Source: Rhizobium sp. Leaf306 (GTDB lineage: Bacteria > Pseudomonadota > Alphaproteobacteria > Rhizobiales > Rhizobiaceae). Taken from it: DNA of 64,000 nucleotides. The DNA lies in assembly GCF_001423425.1 (NCBI RefSeq), contig NZ_LMNX01000003.1, forward strand, positions 179,910 through 243,909. The letters are read 5' to 3'. The notes beneath the pieces were generated by a model. It saw only the letters and a program-made list of their open reading frames with translations. It ran no database searches and was not told the origin of the DNA. Below are positions 43,190-52,153 of the stretch, piece by piece (positions within the stretch are counted from its first letter, which is position 1; each line of letters starts with the position of its first letter). The position numbers and the translations under genes are program-made.

Positions 43190-44737
43190 TCAAACACGGC
43201 TTCCGTCATCCAGTTTCCCGAGAAATGCAGAAGCACTGTTGCGATAGGCCTGCTGCGTTCCTGCCGACATCCGTCGCCATGACGCATACATCTGCGCCAA
43301 ACGGTGGTTGCCCGACAGTGACTCGGCATTACGGGCGAGGAAATCCCAGTACAAGGCGTTGAAGGGACAGGCTTTCTCGCCAGTTTTCTGCGACACGTCA
43401 TACCGGCAGCTTTCGCAGTAATTGGACATACGAGAAATATACGCGCCGCCTGCGGCGTATGGCTTGGAGGCCATAAACCCACCGTCGGCAAACTGGCTCA
43501 TTCCGATCACATTGGGGAGTTCAACCCATTCGTAGGCGTCGGCATAGACTTCCAGATACCAGCGATGGACCGCATAGGGATCAAGACCTGCCAGCATCGA
43601 GAAATTTCCGACCACCATCAGACGCTGGATATGATGCGCGTAGGCATGGGTAATCGTCTGTTTGATCACTGTGGACATACAGGCCATGTCCGTTTCACCG
43701 CTCCAGAAAAAGCCCGGCAGGGGACGGGATGCGGTGAAGAAATTGCTTGTCTCGTATCCCGGCATTTTCAGCCAATAGATGCCGCGGATATATTCGCGCC
43801 AGCCGATGATTTGGCGGATGAAAGCCTCGACCGCATTCAGCGGCGCGTGTCCTTCGAAATACGCGCGCTCCGCAGCCCGGCATAGTGCGAGCGGATCGAG
43901 CAGTCCAACATTGATGTAGAAGGAGAGAAGCGCGTGGTTGAGGAAAGGCTCTTCGGCCAGCATCGCGTCCTGCGTCTCGCCGAAATTGGGTAGAAAGTCG
44001 CGGATAAATCCGTCGGCAGCTTTCTCCGCGTCAGCGCGGGTCACTGCAAACGAGAAATTCTCCGTCGAACCCATATTGTTCGGGAACGTGCGCTCGACGA
44101 GCGCAAGAACCTCCTGCGTTGCTGTGTCGGGCGGAAAGACATGATGCTTCGGGCGAAACAGGTCGGGTTTGGCAGGTTTGCGATTTTCACTGTCGAAATT
44201 CCACCGGCCACCTTCGGGGTGGTCACCGTTCATCAAGAGGCCGGTCTTGCGCCGCATGTCCCGATAGAAATACTCCATCGTCAGAGCCTTGCGGTCCTTG
44301 GCCCAGGCTTTGAACTCCGTCGTCGAACAGATAAACCGCGTGTCCTGCCGCACCTCTACCGGCAGATTTACCAAACCTTGCCAGTCTTCCATGGCGGAAA
44401 GAACGCGCCACTCGGCAGCTTCGGTGACGATGATCGATCGGGGTGACGTCTCTGCAATCGCGCGCAAAAGCTCGGTCGTGAAGGAGCCTGAATTGTCGCG
44501 ATCATCAAGCCGCACGTACCGGACGCAGAAGCCTTTCGCACGCAGCTCATCGGCAAAATGGCGCATTGCGGAAAAGATGAAGGCGAGTTTCAGTTTGTGA
44601 TGCTCGACATAGGTCGCCTCCTCCACCACCTCGCACATCAGGACCATATCCTGCGTGGGATCGGCACCCTCAAGGCTCGATACCGACAAGGATAGCTGAT
44701 CGCCAAGAATGAAAATGAGGTTGCGGGTTGGATTCAC
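43190..44737 (-). CDS. phrB: (6-4) photolyase, iron-sulfur bacterial type (PhrB-like)
   Basis: 515 aa, close to Agrobacterium PhrB in length and text. It repairs UV (6-4) photoproducts using FAD, a ribolumazine antenna and a [4Fe-4S] cluster. The four cluster cysteines are present: Cys353, Cys441, Cys444 and Cys457 (YCESC...ACPFNALYW). The paired histidines 368-369 (AYAHHIQRLM) needed for (6-4) repair are kept, and the N-terminus LIFILGDQLS is typical. Start is GTG at 44737 immediately after AAAGGAG; spacing is short but no other Met fits. Single-gene unit with no repair partner nearby. Confidence 0.94.
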   Translation of the reverse strand: MNPTRNLIFILGDQLSLSVSSLEGADPTQDMVLMCEVVEEATYVEHHKLKLAFIFSAMRHFADELRAKGFCVRYVRLDDRDNSGSFTTELLRAIAETSPRSIIVTEAAEWRVLSAMEDWQGLVNLPVEVRQDTRFICSTTEFKAWAKDRKALTMEYFYRDMRRKTGLLMNGDHPEGGRWNFDSENRKPAKPDLFRPKHHVFPPDTATQEVLALVERTFPNNMGSTENFSFAVTRADAEKAADGFIRDFLPNFGETQDAMLAEEPFLNHALLSFYINVGLLDPLALCRAAERAYFEGHAPLNAVEAFIRQIIGWREYIRGIYWLKMPGYETSNFFTASRPLPGFFWSGETDMACMSTVIKQTITHAYAHHIQRLMVVGNFSMLAGLDPYAVHRWYLEVYADAYEWVELPNVIGMSQFADGGFMASKPYAAGGAYISRMSNYCESCRYDVSQKTGEKACPFNALYWDFLARNAESLSGNHRLAQMYASWRRMSAGTQQAYRNSASAFLGKLDDGSRV

Positions 44738-45056
44738 GGCTCCTTTGATCCTCTCCTATAGTGACGGATACCGTGCCTTTCCGCCAAACCCCTGCAAGAG
44801 CAGAGGTCGGGATCGAAGAGGGAGCATGTCGATCTTGTCTATCCGGTGAATGCCGACGGGGTCGAAGCGTTGCATTGCTATACGCGAAAATCACAGGCCA
44901 ATGATGACGGCGCGAGTGTACGCGCCGCCGCCTCCCATTTCGCTCGTCGATTGTCCATTCTCTGATCGGACCGCGAGCTGTGCGCAGACAGGCTTGCCCG
45001 TCGGTCCAGCCCCGAGTTCGAACGCTCCTCACGCCGCCCCGCTTTATTCGCGAAGG
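44738..45056. other. intergenic region, no gene recognised
   Basis: 319 bp upstream of the photolyase gene and downstream of the hybrid kinase gene. It must contain the photolyase promoter, but I see no convincing -35/-10 pair. Short frames on both strands have no ribosome binding sites or recognisable sequence. Confidence 0.4.
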
Positions 45057-47522
45057 CTACTGGTCCAGCACCTTCCGTATTTTATCGGCAAGCTGATCGA
45101 GGCTGAAGGGTTTTTGCAAGAGGTGCGTTCCCCCCTCCAGCACGCCGTTATGGACAACGGCGTTGCGGGTGTAGCCAGTCGTATAGAGAATATTCAATTC
45201 CGGCATCAGAACCTTGGCGGCGTCGGCCAATTCTCGGCCTGTCATCCCCGGCATCACGACATCTGTAAACAACAAGGTCGGCTTGAGACCTGCCCTGATC
45301 AAGGTGAGCGCCTGCTCGCCCGATGCGGCTTCGACGACGGTATATCCCAGTTCCCGAAGCGCCTCGGTGGAGAAAACGCGCACGCGCTGGTCGTCCTCTA
45401 CGATAAGGATCGTCTCGGAAACGCTGCCCCGGCCCGGCTGCTTGACGACGCCCTGGATGTTTACGGGGGCTTCAACCTCACCGTGATGCCGCGGCAGGTA
45501 GATCTTGATAGATGACCCGACGCCCTCTTCCGAATAAATTTTGACGTGCCCGCTCGACTGCCTGACGAAGCCGAAGATCTGGCTTAGTCCCAGACCCGAT
45601 CCCTTGCCGACCTCCTTGGTGGTGAAAAACGGATCGAAAGCCTTCGCCATAACCTCGGGCGTCATCCCCGTTCCGGTATCCGATACGGCAATCATGACAT
45701 ATTGCCCGGCTGCCACTGCATTGTCCTGCGCGTATTCGTCGGAAAGATACGAGTTTGCGGTTTCGACCGTCAGGTTGCCGCCGCGGGGCATGGCATCGCG
45801 GCCATTCACGGCGAGGTTGAGAATGGCGTTTTCCAGCTGACTGCTGTCGGCATAGACTTTCCACAGTCCGGCCGCCAAGACGGTTTCCACGGAAACATGC
45901 TCTCCGAGCGTGCGGGTCAGCAATTCCGACATTCCGGCAATCATGCGATTGGGGTCGATCACCTCCGGCTGAAGCGGTTGCCGTCGCGAGAAAGCGAGCA
46001 GGCGGTGCGTCAGCGACGCAGCTCTCGTTGCGCCATCCTTTGCGGCCTCGATGTAGCGGCCGACATCGACCTCACCGCGCGCCAACCGCTTTTCGAGCAG
46101 GCTGATCGAACCCAGTATGACGGCCAGCATATTGTTGAAGTCATGCGCGATGCCGCCCGTGAGCTGACCAACGGCTTCCATTTTCTGCGCCTGGCGCAAC
46201 TGGTCCTGCGCGTCGACCAGCTTCGCGGTTCTTTCTTCTACTTCACGCGCCAGTTGCTCGCGGGACTTCGACAGAATATCGCGTGCATCGACGATGTCCT
46301 GGATATCGGTGCATGTCCCGAACCAGCGGCTGATTTCGCCATCCTCCTTCCGCACAGGCTGCGCGCGGCCGAGAACCCATCGATAGTTACCGCTACGATG
46401 TCGGAGGCGGTACTCGATGTGGTAGGGCTCTCCTGTGACGAGGCTGCGACGCCAGGTGGACCAGGCGCGATCCTGATCGTCAGGGTGGAATACGCCGTTC
46501 CATTCCTCGCCGTCTGTCGAGCCTTGCGGGACGCCCGTGAAGTCGTACCAACGCTGGTTGTAATAATCGTGGTGGCCGTCGGGTTGCGTGGCCCAGATCA
46601 TCTGGTCGATCGAATTGGTGATCGCACGGAAGCGTTCCTCGCTCTCCCGCAGCGCGATTTCGACAACGCGGCGATCGGTGATGTCAAATGACACACCCGG
46701 AAACCGCAATGGTGTACCGTCCGGCGCAAGCGTGACGCGGCCTTGGGCAGTCACCCACCGGACGGAACCATCCGCGTCGACGAGCCGGTATTCCTGCGAA
46801 AATATAGTGCCCGTCTTCAGCGCTTCGTCGATCGCGGATTGAAGGGCCGGCAGATCATCGGGATGAACCAGACGGAAAAAAGCACCGATCGGAGCGCCGC
46901 TGGCGGCAACGCTCCGCTCAACGCCGTAGATCTTGGCAAATCGCGCGTCGGCCACCACGCTGTCGTTCGGGATGTCCCAGTCCCACGTCCCGACAGTTTC
47001 TGAGGCGCCGAGTGCGTATTCCAGTCGCTCTTCGCTCGCCCGCAACGCCCGTTGCGCAGAGAGGCGGGCGGTCGTCTCGGTACCTTGGTTGAAAACCCCG
47101 ACGACACGACCTTCCGCCGAAAAGATCGGTGCGAAGCTGTAGTCCCAATGCGTATGCTGAACGCGTCCGCCGCGAAGCATCGGCAGCATTTGATCGGCCA
47201 CACGAAAACCCTTGCCCGTCTCGACGACGGCCATGAGTTGCGGTTTTATGATATCCCAGATGTCCGCCCAGACGGTCGACGCGGGGCGACCCAATGCCCA
47301 CGGGTGTTTTTCTCCAGCGATCGGCGACCACGCATCGTTATAAAGGAGACGCATTTCGTCTCCCCAGTAGATGGCAGTTGGCAGATCGGTATTGAGGCAC
47401 AAGGCCAGCGTGGTCTGCAGCTCTATCGGCCAGTCCTCGATAGGTCCTAAGCTGGTTGTGCTCCAATCGACCGCGCGAATCCGCGAAGCCATTTCGCCTT
47501 CTATCTCTGAAAGGATCTGCAT
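45057..47522 (-). CDS. PAS-domain hybrid sensor histidine kinase
   Basis: About 821 aa without TM segments, so a cytoplasmic sensor. An N-terminal GAF/PAS-like domain (LGPIEDWPIELQTTLALCLNTD, as in many rhizobial light or redox kinases) is followed by two PAS-PAC units (about 165-290 and 295-415). Then come HisKA with phospho-acceptor His460 (TGGIAHDFNNM), HATPase_c (NLAVNGRDAMP, DTGTGM, GSGLGLSQIFGF) and a C-terminal receiver with Asp754 (LFTDVVMPG). An orphan response regulator lies upstream on the same strand. Start uncertain: ATG at 47522 or at 47492, the latter with AAGG upstream. Confidence 0.9.
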   Translation of the reverse strand: MQILSEIEGEMASRIRAVDWSTTSLGPIEDWPIELQTTLALCLNTDLPTAIYWGDEMRLLYNDAWSPIAGEKHPWALGRPASTVWADIWDIIKPQLMAVVETGKGFRVADQMLPMLRGGRVQHTHWDYSFAPIFSAEGRVVGVFNQGTETTARLSAQRALRASEERLEYALGASETVGTWDWDIPNDSVVADARFAKIYGVERSVAASGAPIGAFFRLVHPDDLPALQSAIDEALKTGTIFSQEYRLVDADGSVRWVTAQGRVTLAPDGTPLRFPGVSFDITDRRVVEIALRESEERFRAITNSIDQMIWATQPDGHHDYYNQRWYDFTGVPQGSTDGEEWNGVFHPDDQDRAWSTWRRSLVTGEPYHIEYRLRHRSGNYRWVLGRAQPVRKEDGEISRWFGTCTDIQDIVDARDILSKSREQLAREVEERTAKLVDAQDQLRQAQKMEAVGQLTGGIAHDFNNMLAVILGSISLLEKRLARGEVDVGRYIEAAKDGATRAASLTHRLLAFSRRQPLQPEVIDPNRMIAGMSELLTRTLGEHVSVETVLAAGLWKVYADSSQLENAILNLAVNGRDAMPRGGNLTVETANSYLSDEYAQDNAVAAGQYVMIAVSDTGTGMTPEVMAKAFDPFFTTKEVGKGSGLGLSQIFGFVRQSSGHVKIYSEEGVGSSIKIYLPRHHGEVEAPVNIQGVVKQPGRGSVSETILIVEDDQRVRVFSTEALRELGYTVVEAASGEQALTLIRAGLKPTLLFTDVVMPGMTGRELADAAKVLMPELNILYTTGYTRNAVVHNGVLEGGTHLLQKPFSLDQLADKIRKVLDQ

Positions 47523-48083
47523 CACGTCAGAGGCTCACTGGCTGTTCGGCACATGAAGGCTACGCTCATTTCAGTTTAATGGCTTCAGTCTGGAGATCGG
47601 GTCTAACAGAAAACGGGAGGGGTGGGGAGACGGTGTTTGACGCGTGGAGGATGGTGGCCACAGTCTGTGTTCAACCTCTAAGGCGACGAGTTGTTTCCGC
47701 AGAATATTCCCGAGAAGCCGGTCTTCTCGCGCAACTGCTGTCTCCGGCAAAACCAGAGGCGGCGTCTTGGCGGACCGGTATGAGTCAGCGAGCCCTCGGT
47801 ACGGCGCAAGAGGTCACCGAATTAACCACACCGCCAAAAGACCAACAGCGACGACTGTTGTTGCGGCACCGTAGCCGTAAAACGATTCAAGCAATTTGCG
47901 GTGCATGGGTTTCGTATCTCCATCCCGTGCGTCGGACGGGGCCCCGGTCATTGTCATTTATGCAAAGGTCTCAGTCGAATTCGTCGCCTCAAGCAATCCC
48001 TCGCGTCGTAACGGTAAACGCGGAGTCATCCCTTGGTCGCTCTGCACAACGCCGTTTGCGCAAAATGGTTCCATAAGAGCATG
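47523..48083. other. intergenic region between kinase and response regulator
   Basis: 561 bp. The only credible coding signal is a 30-codon minus-strand frame for a hydrophobic peptide (47814-47906). The plus strand has longer open frames through this region, but their products are Arg-rich and resemble no protein. A promoter for the kinase probably lies near 47530-47700 but was not identified. Confidence 0.4.
47814..47906 (-). CDS. possible small membrane peptide
   Basis: 30 aa frame: a short polar start (MHRKLLESFYGYG) then one hydrophobic helix (AATTVVAVGLLAVWL) ending in IR. This amphipathic layout is typical of small single-span membrane proteins. GGAG occurs about 11 nt before the ATG, which is long spacing. 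It lies in the gap between the hybrid kinase and the response regulator genes, in the same orientation. Function unknown. Confidence 0.4.
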   Translation of the reverse strand: MHRKLLESFYGYGAATTVVAVGLLAVWLIR

Positions 48084-48446
48084 TCAAAGCATACACTCTC
48101 TGATGGTCTGGAGAAGTACGCCCGGCCCATGGGGTTTGGGGATAAAGCGTTCTGCAAACGTAAGCTCGGATTGTTGAAGCGTCCAGTTTCCCGACGTGAG
48201 GATGATCCGGATCGGTGGCCATCTATCGCGCACCATCCGAGCGAGTTCCACGCCTTCACCCTCGGCAAACAGGTCGATATCCGTCAGGAGAAGTTGGATA
48301 TCGAAGTTGCTCTCCAGGATGTCTATGGCTTGGGCTGCATCGACCGCGGCAAACACCTCGTACCCGGCATCCTGCAACTCCTCCACCAATATGAATCGGA
48401 GGACGGGCTCATCTTCAACGACGAGAATAACTCCGGCTTGGCTCAT
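48084..48446 (-). CDS. single-domain response regulator
   Basis: 120 aa receiver domain only. Acidic pocket in VVEDEP (Glu11/Asp12 region), phospho-acceptor Asp56 in LLLTDIDL, switch Thr/Ser in ILTSGN and conserved Lys in FIPKPHG. It lacks an output domain, so it acts through partners or as a phosphate sink, probably with the hybrid kinase downstream. The ATG at 48446 has GAGGT 6 nt upstream; frames starting at 48461 or 48464 are longer but lack a site. Confidence 0.9.
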   Translation of the reverse strand: MSQAGVILVVEDEPVLRFILVEELQDAGYEVFAAVDAAQAIDILESNFDIQLLLTDIDLFAEGEGVELARMVRDRWPPIRIILTSGNWTLQQSELTFAERFIPKPHGPGVLLQTIRECML

Positions 48447-48568
48447 TTCGGACCTCGGCATCACATTCTCTGTACGTTACCGTACAATTGAACATTTTGG
48501 CGAGGCATCAGTTCCGACTTTTACACAGGGCGTTGTCTGAATCTGAGCCGAACTCTCATTCACATCCT

Positions 48569-50440
48569 CTACGGCTTGATGATCGGGCGAACGAGAAGTC
48601 GCGACAAGACGTTTCGGCCGCGTGTATAAGGCGCGAGATCGACGTCGCTAACCAGCCTTGCCCCGCCCTCCCGGCGCTCGAGCGTGATCTTGCGGCTGTG
48701 AAACTGTTCGAGCTCTACGCGGTGTGCCACGCTCAGGATTGTGGCATTGGGCAGCTCGTCGATCATCATCTCCATGATTTTGTCCTGCGTCTTTTCGTCG
48801 AGAGCGGAGGTCGCTTCATCAAGGACAATGATGTCAGGGTCGTTGAGGAGAAGCCGGGCAAACGCCAACCTCTGCTTCTCTCCTCCTGACAGCGTGTGGT
48901 CCCATGGCGCTTCGTCCTCGATCCTGTCGCGCAGGTGCCCGAGCCCGACTTTGTCGAGGGCAACATGAATTTCTTCTGCCGACCATGTGTCTGCCGGTTT
49001 CGGGTAGGCGACGGCGCGACGCAGGGTGCCCGAGGGGATGTATGGTTTCTGGGGCAGCATGAACAGTTCCTGGCCCTTGCGGAAGTTGACACTTCCTTCT
49101 CCCCATGGCCACAGCCCCGCAATGGCTCGCACCAGCGTACTCTTGCCAGAACCGGATTCACCCGCCACGAGGACGCGTTCGCCAGGCCCGATCTCCACCT
49201 GCGTTTCCTTGACAACGGCAGTGCCGTCGCCAAGCGAGACGGAAACCTCGTTCAGGCTGAGCATGGTGTCACCCTCAGTCTCGCCGTGCTTGATCCGTCC
49301 GACAGTTTCGTTCTGTTCGGCCTGTTCCAGACCATCAAGCGAAACCATCAGCGAGGCTACGCGACGGGCGCAGGCATTCCAGTCGGCGAGACGGGGATAG
49401 TTGTCGACCAGCCATCCAAACGCACCTTGAACGATTGTGAATGCCGATGCCGCCTGCATGACCTGACCCAGTGACATGCTGCCATCGAGGAACTTTGGGG
49501 CACAGAGCAGGACCGGAACGACCGGTGCAATGAGCATCGATCCGTGCGAGACCAAGGACGTGCGCATATATTGCCACGCAAGCAGCCGCCACTGCTGACG
49601 GACATTTGCGAAGGTCCGATCGAGATCGTTGCGCTCTTCCTCTTCGCCGCCCAGCAGCGCGATGCTCTCGCCGTTTTCGCGCACGCGCGTCAGCGTGTAG
49701 CGGAACTCCGCTTCGACCTGGTTCTTATTCTCGGACACTTTCACAAAGTTCCGGCCGATGACCGCGATCGAACTCGATGTGATGATGGCATAGACGACCG
49801 CCGCAATCACGAGGAAGCCGGGTATGGTGACGTAATTTCCGGCGATCGGAATCGTCAGCGCGCCACCGATCGTCCACAGGACGACGATGAAGGTCGACGC
49901 CGACACGAAAGCCGAAATCACCCCTGACGTGAAATCCACGGGCGATTCCGTCGCGATCCGCATATCCTCGGAAATGCGGGCTTCCGGGTTCTGGTGATCG
50001 CCGCCGATCAGGTTCAGCTGGTAGTAGCGTCCATTCGTAAGCCACCGAGAGATCAATGATTTCGTGAGCCACGAGCGCCAGCGGCGCTGCATCAGCATGC
50101 GCAGATAGACCTGCGAACTGACGAGCGCGACGCTTCCAAGCACGAGCGGCGGAAACAGAAGGCCTAGCGAATAGACCTGATCGGCATTCCGCTGCTCGAT
50201 CGCATCGAACAGTCCGCGGTTCCAGACGTTGATACCATACTGGAAAGCGACGTTGACACCGATGAGCGCGAGAAGCGTTATCGAGCATACCCAGGCGATC
50301 TTGTCGCCATCGCGACCCCAGTAGCCGCGAGCGCTGACCCAGAAACGTTTGAGAAGATAGGCGCGCCGTGCCTGTTCTGCCTGTTCCGGGGTAAGGGTGG
50401 CGGCTGTTGCGCCTGGCTTGGTCGAGGTGGTTTCTGACAT
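48569..50440 (-). CDS. ABC transporter permease-ATPase, SbmA-like membrane domain (YddA/BclA type)
   Basis: 623 aa. An ABC_membrane_2 (SbmA/BacA-like) domain with about six TM segments (about 50-330) is recognisable from NVWNRGLFDAIEQRN, RWRSWLTKSLISRWL and NPEARISEDMRIATESP. The ATPase has Walker A GESGSGKST, a TLSGGEKQRLAFARL signature and IIVLDEATSALDE. Family members import peptides (YddA, Bradyrhizobium BclA) or vitamin B12 in mycobacteria. In rhizobia such proteins can help tolerance to host antimicrobial peptides; relevance here is inference. The ATG at 50440 has GGAG upstream. Confidence 0.9.
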   Translation of the reverse strand: MSETTSTKPGATAATLTPEQAEQARRAYLLKRFWVSARGYWGRDGDKIAWVCSITLLALIGVNVAFQYGINVWNRGLFDAIEQRNADQVYSLGLLFPPLVLGSVALVSSQVYLRMLMQRRWRSWLTKSLISRWLTNGRYYQLNLIGGDHQNPEARISEDMRIATESPVDFTSGVISAFVSASTFIVVLWTIGGALTIPIAGNYVTIPGFLVIAAVVYAIITSSSIAVIGRNFVKVSENKNQVEAEFRYTLTRVRENGESIALLGGEEEERNDLDRTFANVRQQWRLLAWQYMRTSLVSHGSMLIAPVVPVLLCAPKFLDGSMSLGQVMQAASAFTIVQGAFGWLVDNYPRLADWNACARRVASLMVSLDGLEQAEQNETVGRIKHGETEGDTMLSLNEVSVSLGDGTAVVKETQVEIGPGERVLVAGESGSGKSTLVRAIAGLWPWGEGSVNFRKGQELFMLPQKPYIPSGTLRRAVAYPKPADTWSAEEIHVALDKVGLGHLRDRIEDEAPWDHTLSGGEKQRLAFARLLLNDPDIIVLDEATSALDEKTQDKIMEMMIDELPNATILSVAHRVELEQFHSRKITLERREGGARLVSDVDLAPYTRGRNVLSRLLVRPIIKP

Positions 50441-50531
50441 TGACACTCCGGTCGAGATCGTCCGCTGGGCAGCGCACTTAGAAACTGTAGAAAGATTGAC
50501 GGAAACGGAAAGCAGGTGGGGTAGGTGTGGC

Positions 50532-50660
50532 CTATGCCTGCGGATCGAATGGCGCTGCTAAAGCGACAAGCTGCGCTGCGGCCATCGCTCTCGTTTCAAA
50601 CATGATTTGCTTTGCTGGAGTGCCAAAGTGGCGTTGTACGAAAACGCTATGTTCAATCAT
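50532..50660 (-). CDS. possible small protein, 42 aa
   Basis: A 42-codon frame with a strong ribosome binding site GGAGGAG 5 nt before its ATG at 50660. The product is amphipathic (IEHSVFVQRHFG then FETRAMAAAQLVALAAPFD) with no family match. It is upstream of and co-oriented with the YddA-type transporter gene (91 bp away). The Shine-Dalgarno quality is the main support. Confidence 0.5.
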   Translation of the reverse strand: MIEHSVFVQRHFGTPAKQIMFETRAMAAAQLVALAAPFDPQA

Positions 50661-50881
50661 CGTTTCTCCTCCCCTGATACCCGCAGGTGGCGCAGAAACG
50701 TAGTTTGGAACATTAAGGTTCCTGCCGCCGGAAAGACGATAGACACTAGGATTTTTGAGGGGTGTGGGGACTAGGTTTCCAGTCGCCCGTAAGCCTGCCC
50801 GTTGAGCGAGCTTCGACAGGGTATGGCCGCGAAAAAGGACACGTGAATCTTGTGTCGACATCTGTCAGTCGGAGAGGAGGG

Positions 50882-50906
50882 CGTGACCGGACATTGTCCG
50901 GTCACG
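50882..50906. terminator. hairpin downstream of the rpiB-like operon
   Basis: Perfect 11-bp stem CGTGACCGGAC / GTCCGGTCACG with a 3-nt loop, 8 bp after the RpiB-like stop. No T-run on the minus strand, so it may protect the 3' end rather than terminate alone. Confidence 0.55.
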
Positions 50907-50914
50907 GAAAAGGT

Positions 50915-51370
50915 TCAGCGGGCGTTGTACTTCCCGTCTACCTCGTTGATCGCCTGGACATTTCCGGCCGAGCGACCGTTCTCGTCAAAAGTCTGCGCCA
51001 GAAAGGCGTCTGCAATCGCCTTGGCCAGTTCGGTGCCGATCACTCGGGCGCCCATGGTAATGATTTGGGCGTTGTTGGAGAGGGCGGCGCGTTCAGCCGA
51101 ATAGGTATCGTGTGTCAGTGCGGCGCGGATGCCGGGGACCTTGTTGGCCGAGATGCAGACACCGATGCCGGTTCCGCAAACCAGGATGGCCTTGTCATAG
51201 GTGCCGTCGATGACACCGGAGGCGACCCGGTCGGAAAGCGTCGCGTAGAACGCATCGGGACCGGCATCGGTACGCGATACTTCGTGCACGTCGAAACGGT
51301 CTTTCAGATGATCAGCGAGAACCTTTGCCAGGCCTTCGCCGGCGCTGTCTCCTGCAATTGCAAGCTTCAT
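50915..51370 (-). CDS. RpiB/LacAB-family sugar-phosphate isomerase (DerI/EryI-like)
   Basis: 151 aa. RpiB hallmarks: [13 protein letters not shown], the active-site Cys in [27 protein letters not shown], and [15 protein letters not shown]. In tetritol and apionate pathways this family converts D-erythrulose 4-phosphate to D-erythrose 4-phosphate (DerI, EryI); in others it is ribose-5-phosphate isomerase B. The pairing with a TIM-like isomerase, a DhaKL kinase and PdxA2 favours the tetrulose role. Start: ATG at 51370, 8 nt after AGGAG; an ATG at 51376 is too close to it. Last gene of the minus-strand deoR-tpiA-rpiB unit. Confidence 0.88.
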   Translation of the reverse strand: MKLAIAGDSAGEGLAKVLADHLKDRFDVHEVSRTDAGPDAFYATLSDRVASGVIDGTYDKAILVCGTGIGVCISANKVPGIRAALTHDTYSAERAALSNNAQIITMGARVIGTELAKAIADAFLAQTFDENGRSAGNVQAINEVDGKYNAR

Positions 51371-51382
51371 GGTCATGTCTCC

Positions 51383-52153
51383 TCAGAGTTTGGCGGCACA
51401 TTTTGCCAGGATGTCGAGATAGCCCTCGGCATTCCAGGCGGAACGGCCAATGAAGAGCCCGTCGATATGAGGGCTCGAAATGAGTTCTTCGCAATTGCCG
51501 GGATTGACCGACCCGCCATAGAGGCAGGGGATGCGGCGTCCAAGGATGGACTGCGCCACATCAATGATCTCGGCATGGCGGGCGGATGCGTAATCTGCGG
51601 TGGCGGGAATGCCATTCTCGCCGATCGCCCAGACCGGTTCGTAGGCGAGCAGGATCTCGGCATTCTTCTGGTCGCCCGACAGTTTGGAAAGGGCACCGCG
51701 AACCTCATCCGCAAGGACCTGCTGTGCGTTGCCGCTGTCGCGATCAGCGAGCGTCTCTCCGATGCAGATCAGCGGGATGAGCCCGTGGCGAACCGCTGCT
51801 TCGGTTTTCAGCCCGACTGTTTCATTCGTCTCGCCGAAATGCTCGCGCCGCTCGGAATGGCCGAGCTCGACGATGTCGAGCTTGCAGTCCTTCAGCATCA
51901 GCGGCGAGATCTCGCCGGTCCAGGCACCCTGATCAGCCCAGTGCATGTTCTGCGCGCCGACCTTGACGGAGGTTCCGGCAAGGGCAGCCTTGACCTCGCG
52001 CGTGGCGGTAAATGGCGGAATGACAAATCGCTGGATGCGCGAATCCCTGTCTTCATCAGCTGCCTTCACGGCAGCCGCGAATTCCAGAGCTTCGGCAAGC
52101 GTCTTGTTCATCTTCCAGCTGGTGCCGATCCAGAAGCTTGGCGATGTGGTCAT
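51383..52153 (-). CDS. triose-phosphate isomerase-like protein (LerI/EryH-like)
   Basis: 256 aa TIM barrel with the full catalytic set: Lys14 in GTSWKMN (usually NWKMN), His in LGHSERREHFGE, Glu in LAYEPVWAIG, and the phosphate loop LYGGSVNPGN. In tetrulose catabolism such TpiA paralogues (LerI, EryH) interconvert L-erythrulose 1-phosphate and D-erythrulose 4-phosphate. Ordinary triose-phosphate isomerase activity cannot be excluded. The ATG overlaps the deoR stop (ATGA), with GGGAGG upstream. Confidence 0.88.
   Translation of the reverse strand: MTTSPSFWIGTSWKMNKTLAEALEFAAAVKAADEDRDSRIQRFVIPPFTATREVKAALAGTSVKVGAQNMHWADQGAWTGEISPLMLKDCKLDIVELGHSERREHFGETNETVGLKTEAAVRHGLIPLICIGETLADRDSGNAQQVLADEVRGALSKLSGDQKNAEILLAYEPVWAIGENGIPATADYASARHAEIIDVAQSILGRRIPCLYGGSVNPGNCEELISSPHIDGLFIGRSAWNAEGYLDILAKCAAKL

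Noticed and set aside
47456..48076. About 206-codon plus-strand frame overlapping the kinase gene start and the following gap
   Set aside because: No ribosome binding site, Arg/Ser-rich shadow-like sequence, and overlap with the hybrid kinase on the other strand.
50915..52153. Assigning eryH/eryI gene names to the TIM-like and RpiB-like genes
   Set aside because: No erythritol kinase (EryA) or EryB/EryC-type dehydrogenase is present in the window; the same two families serve several tetrulose pathways.
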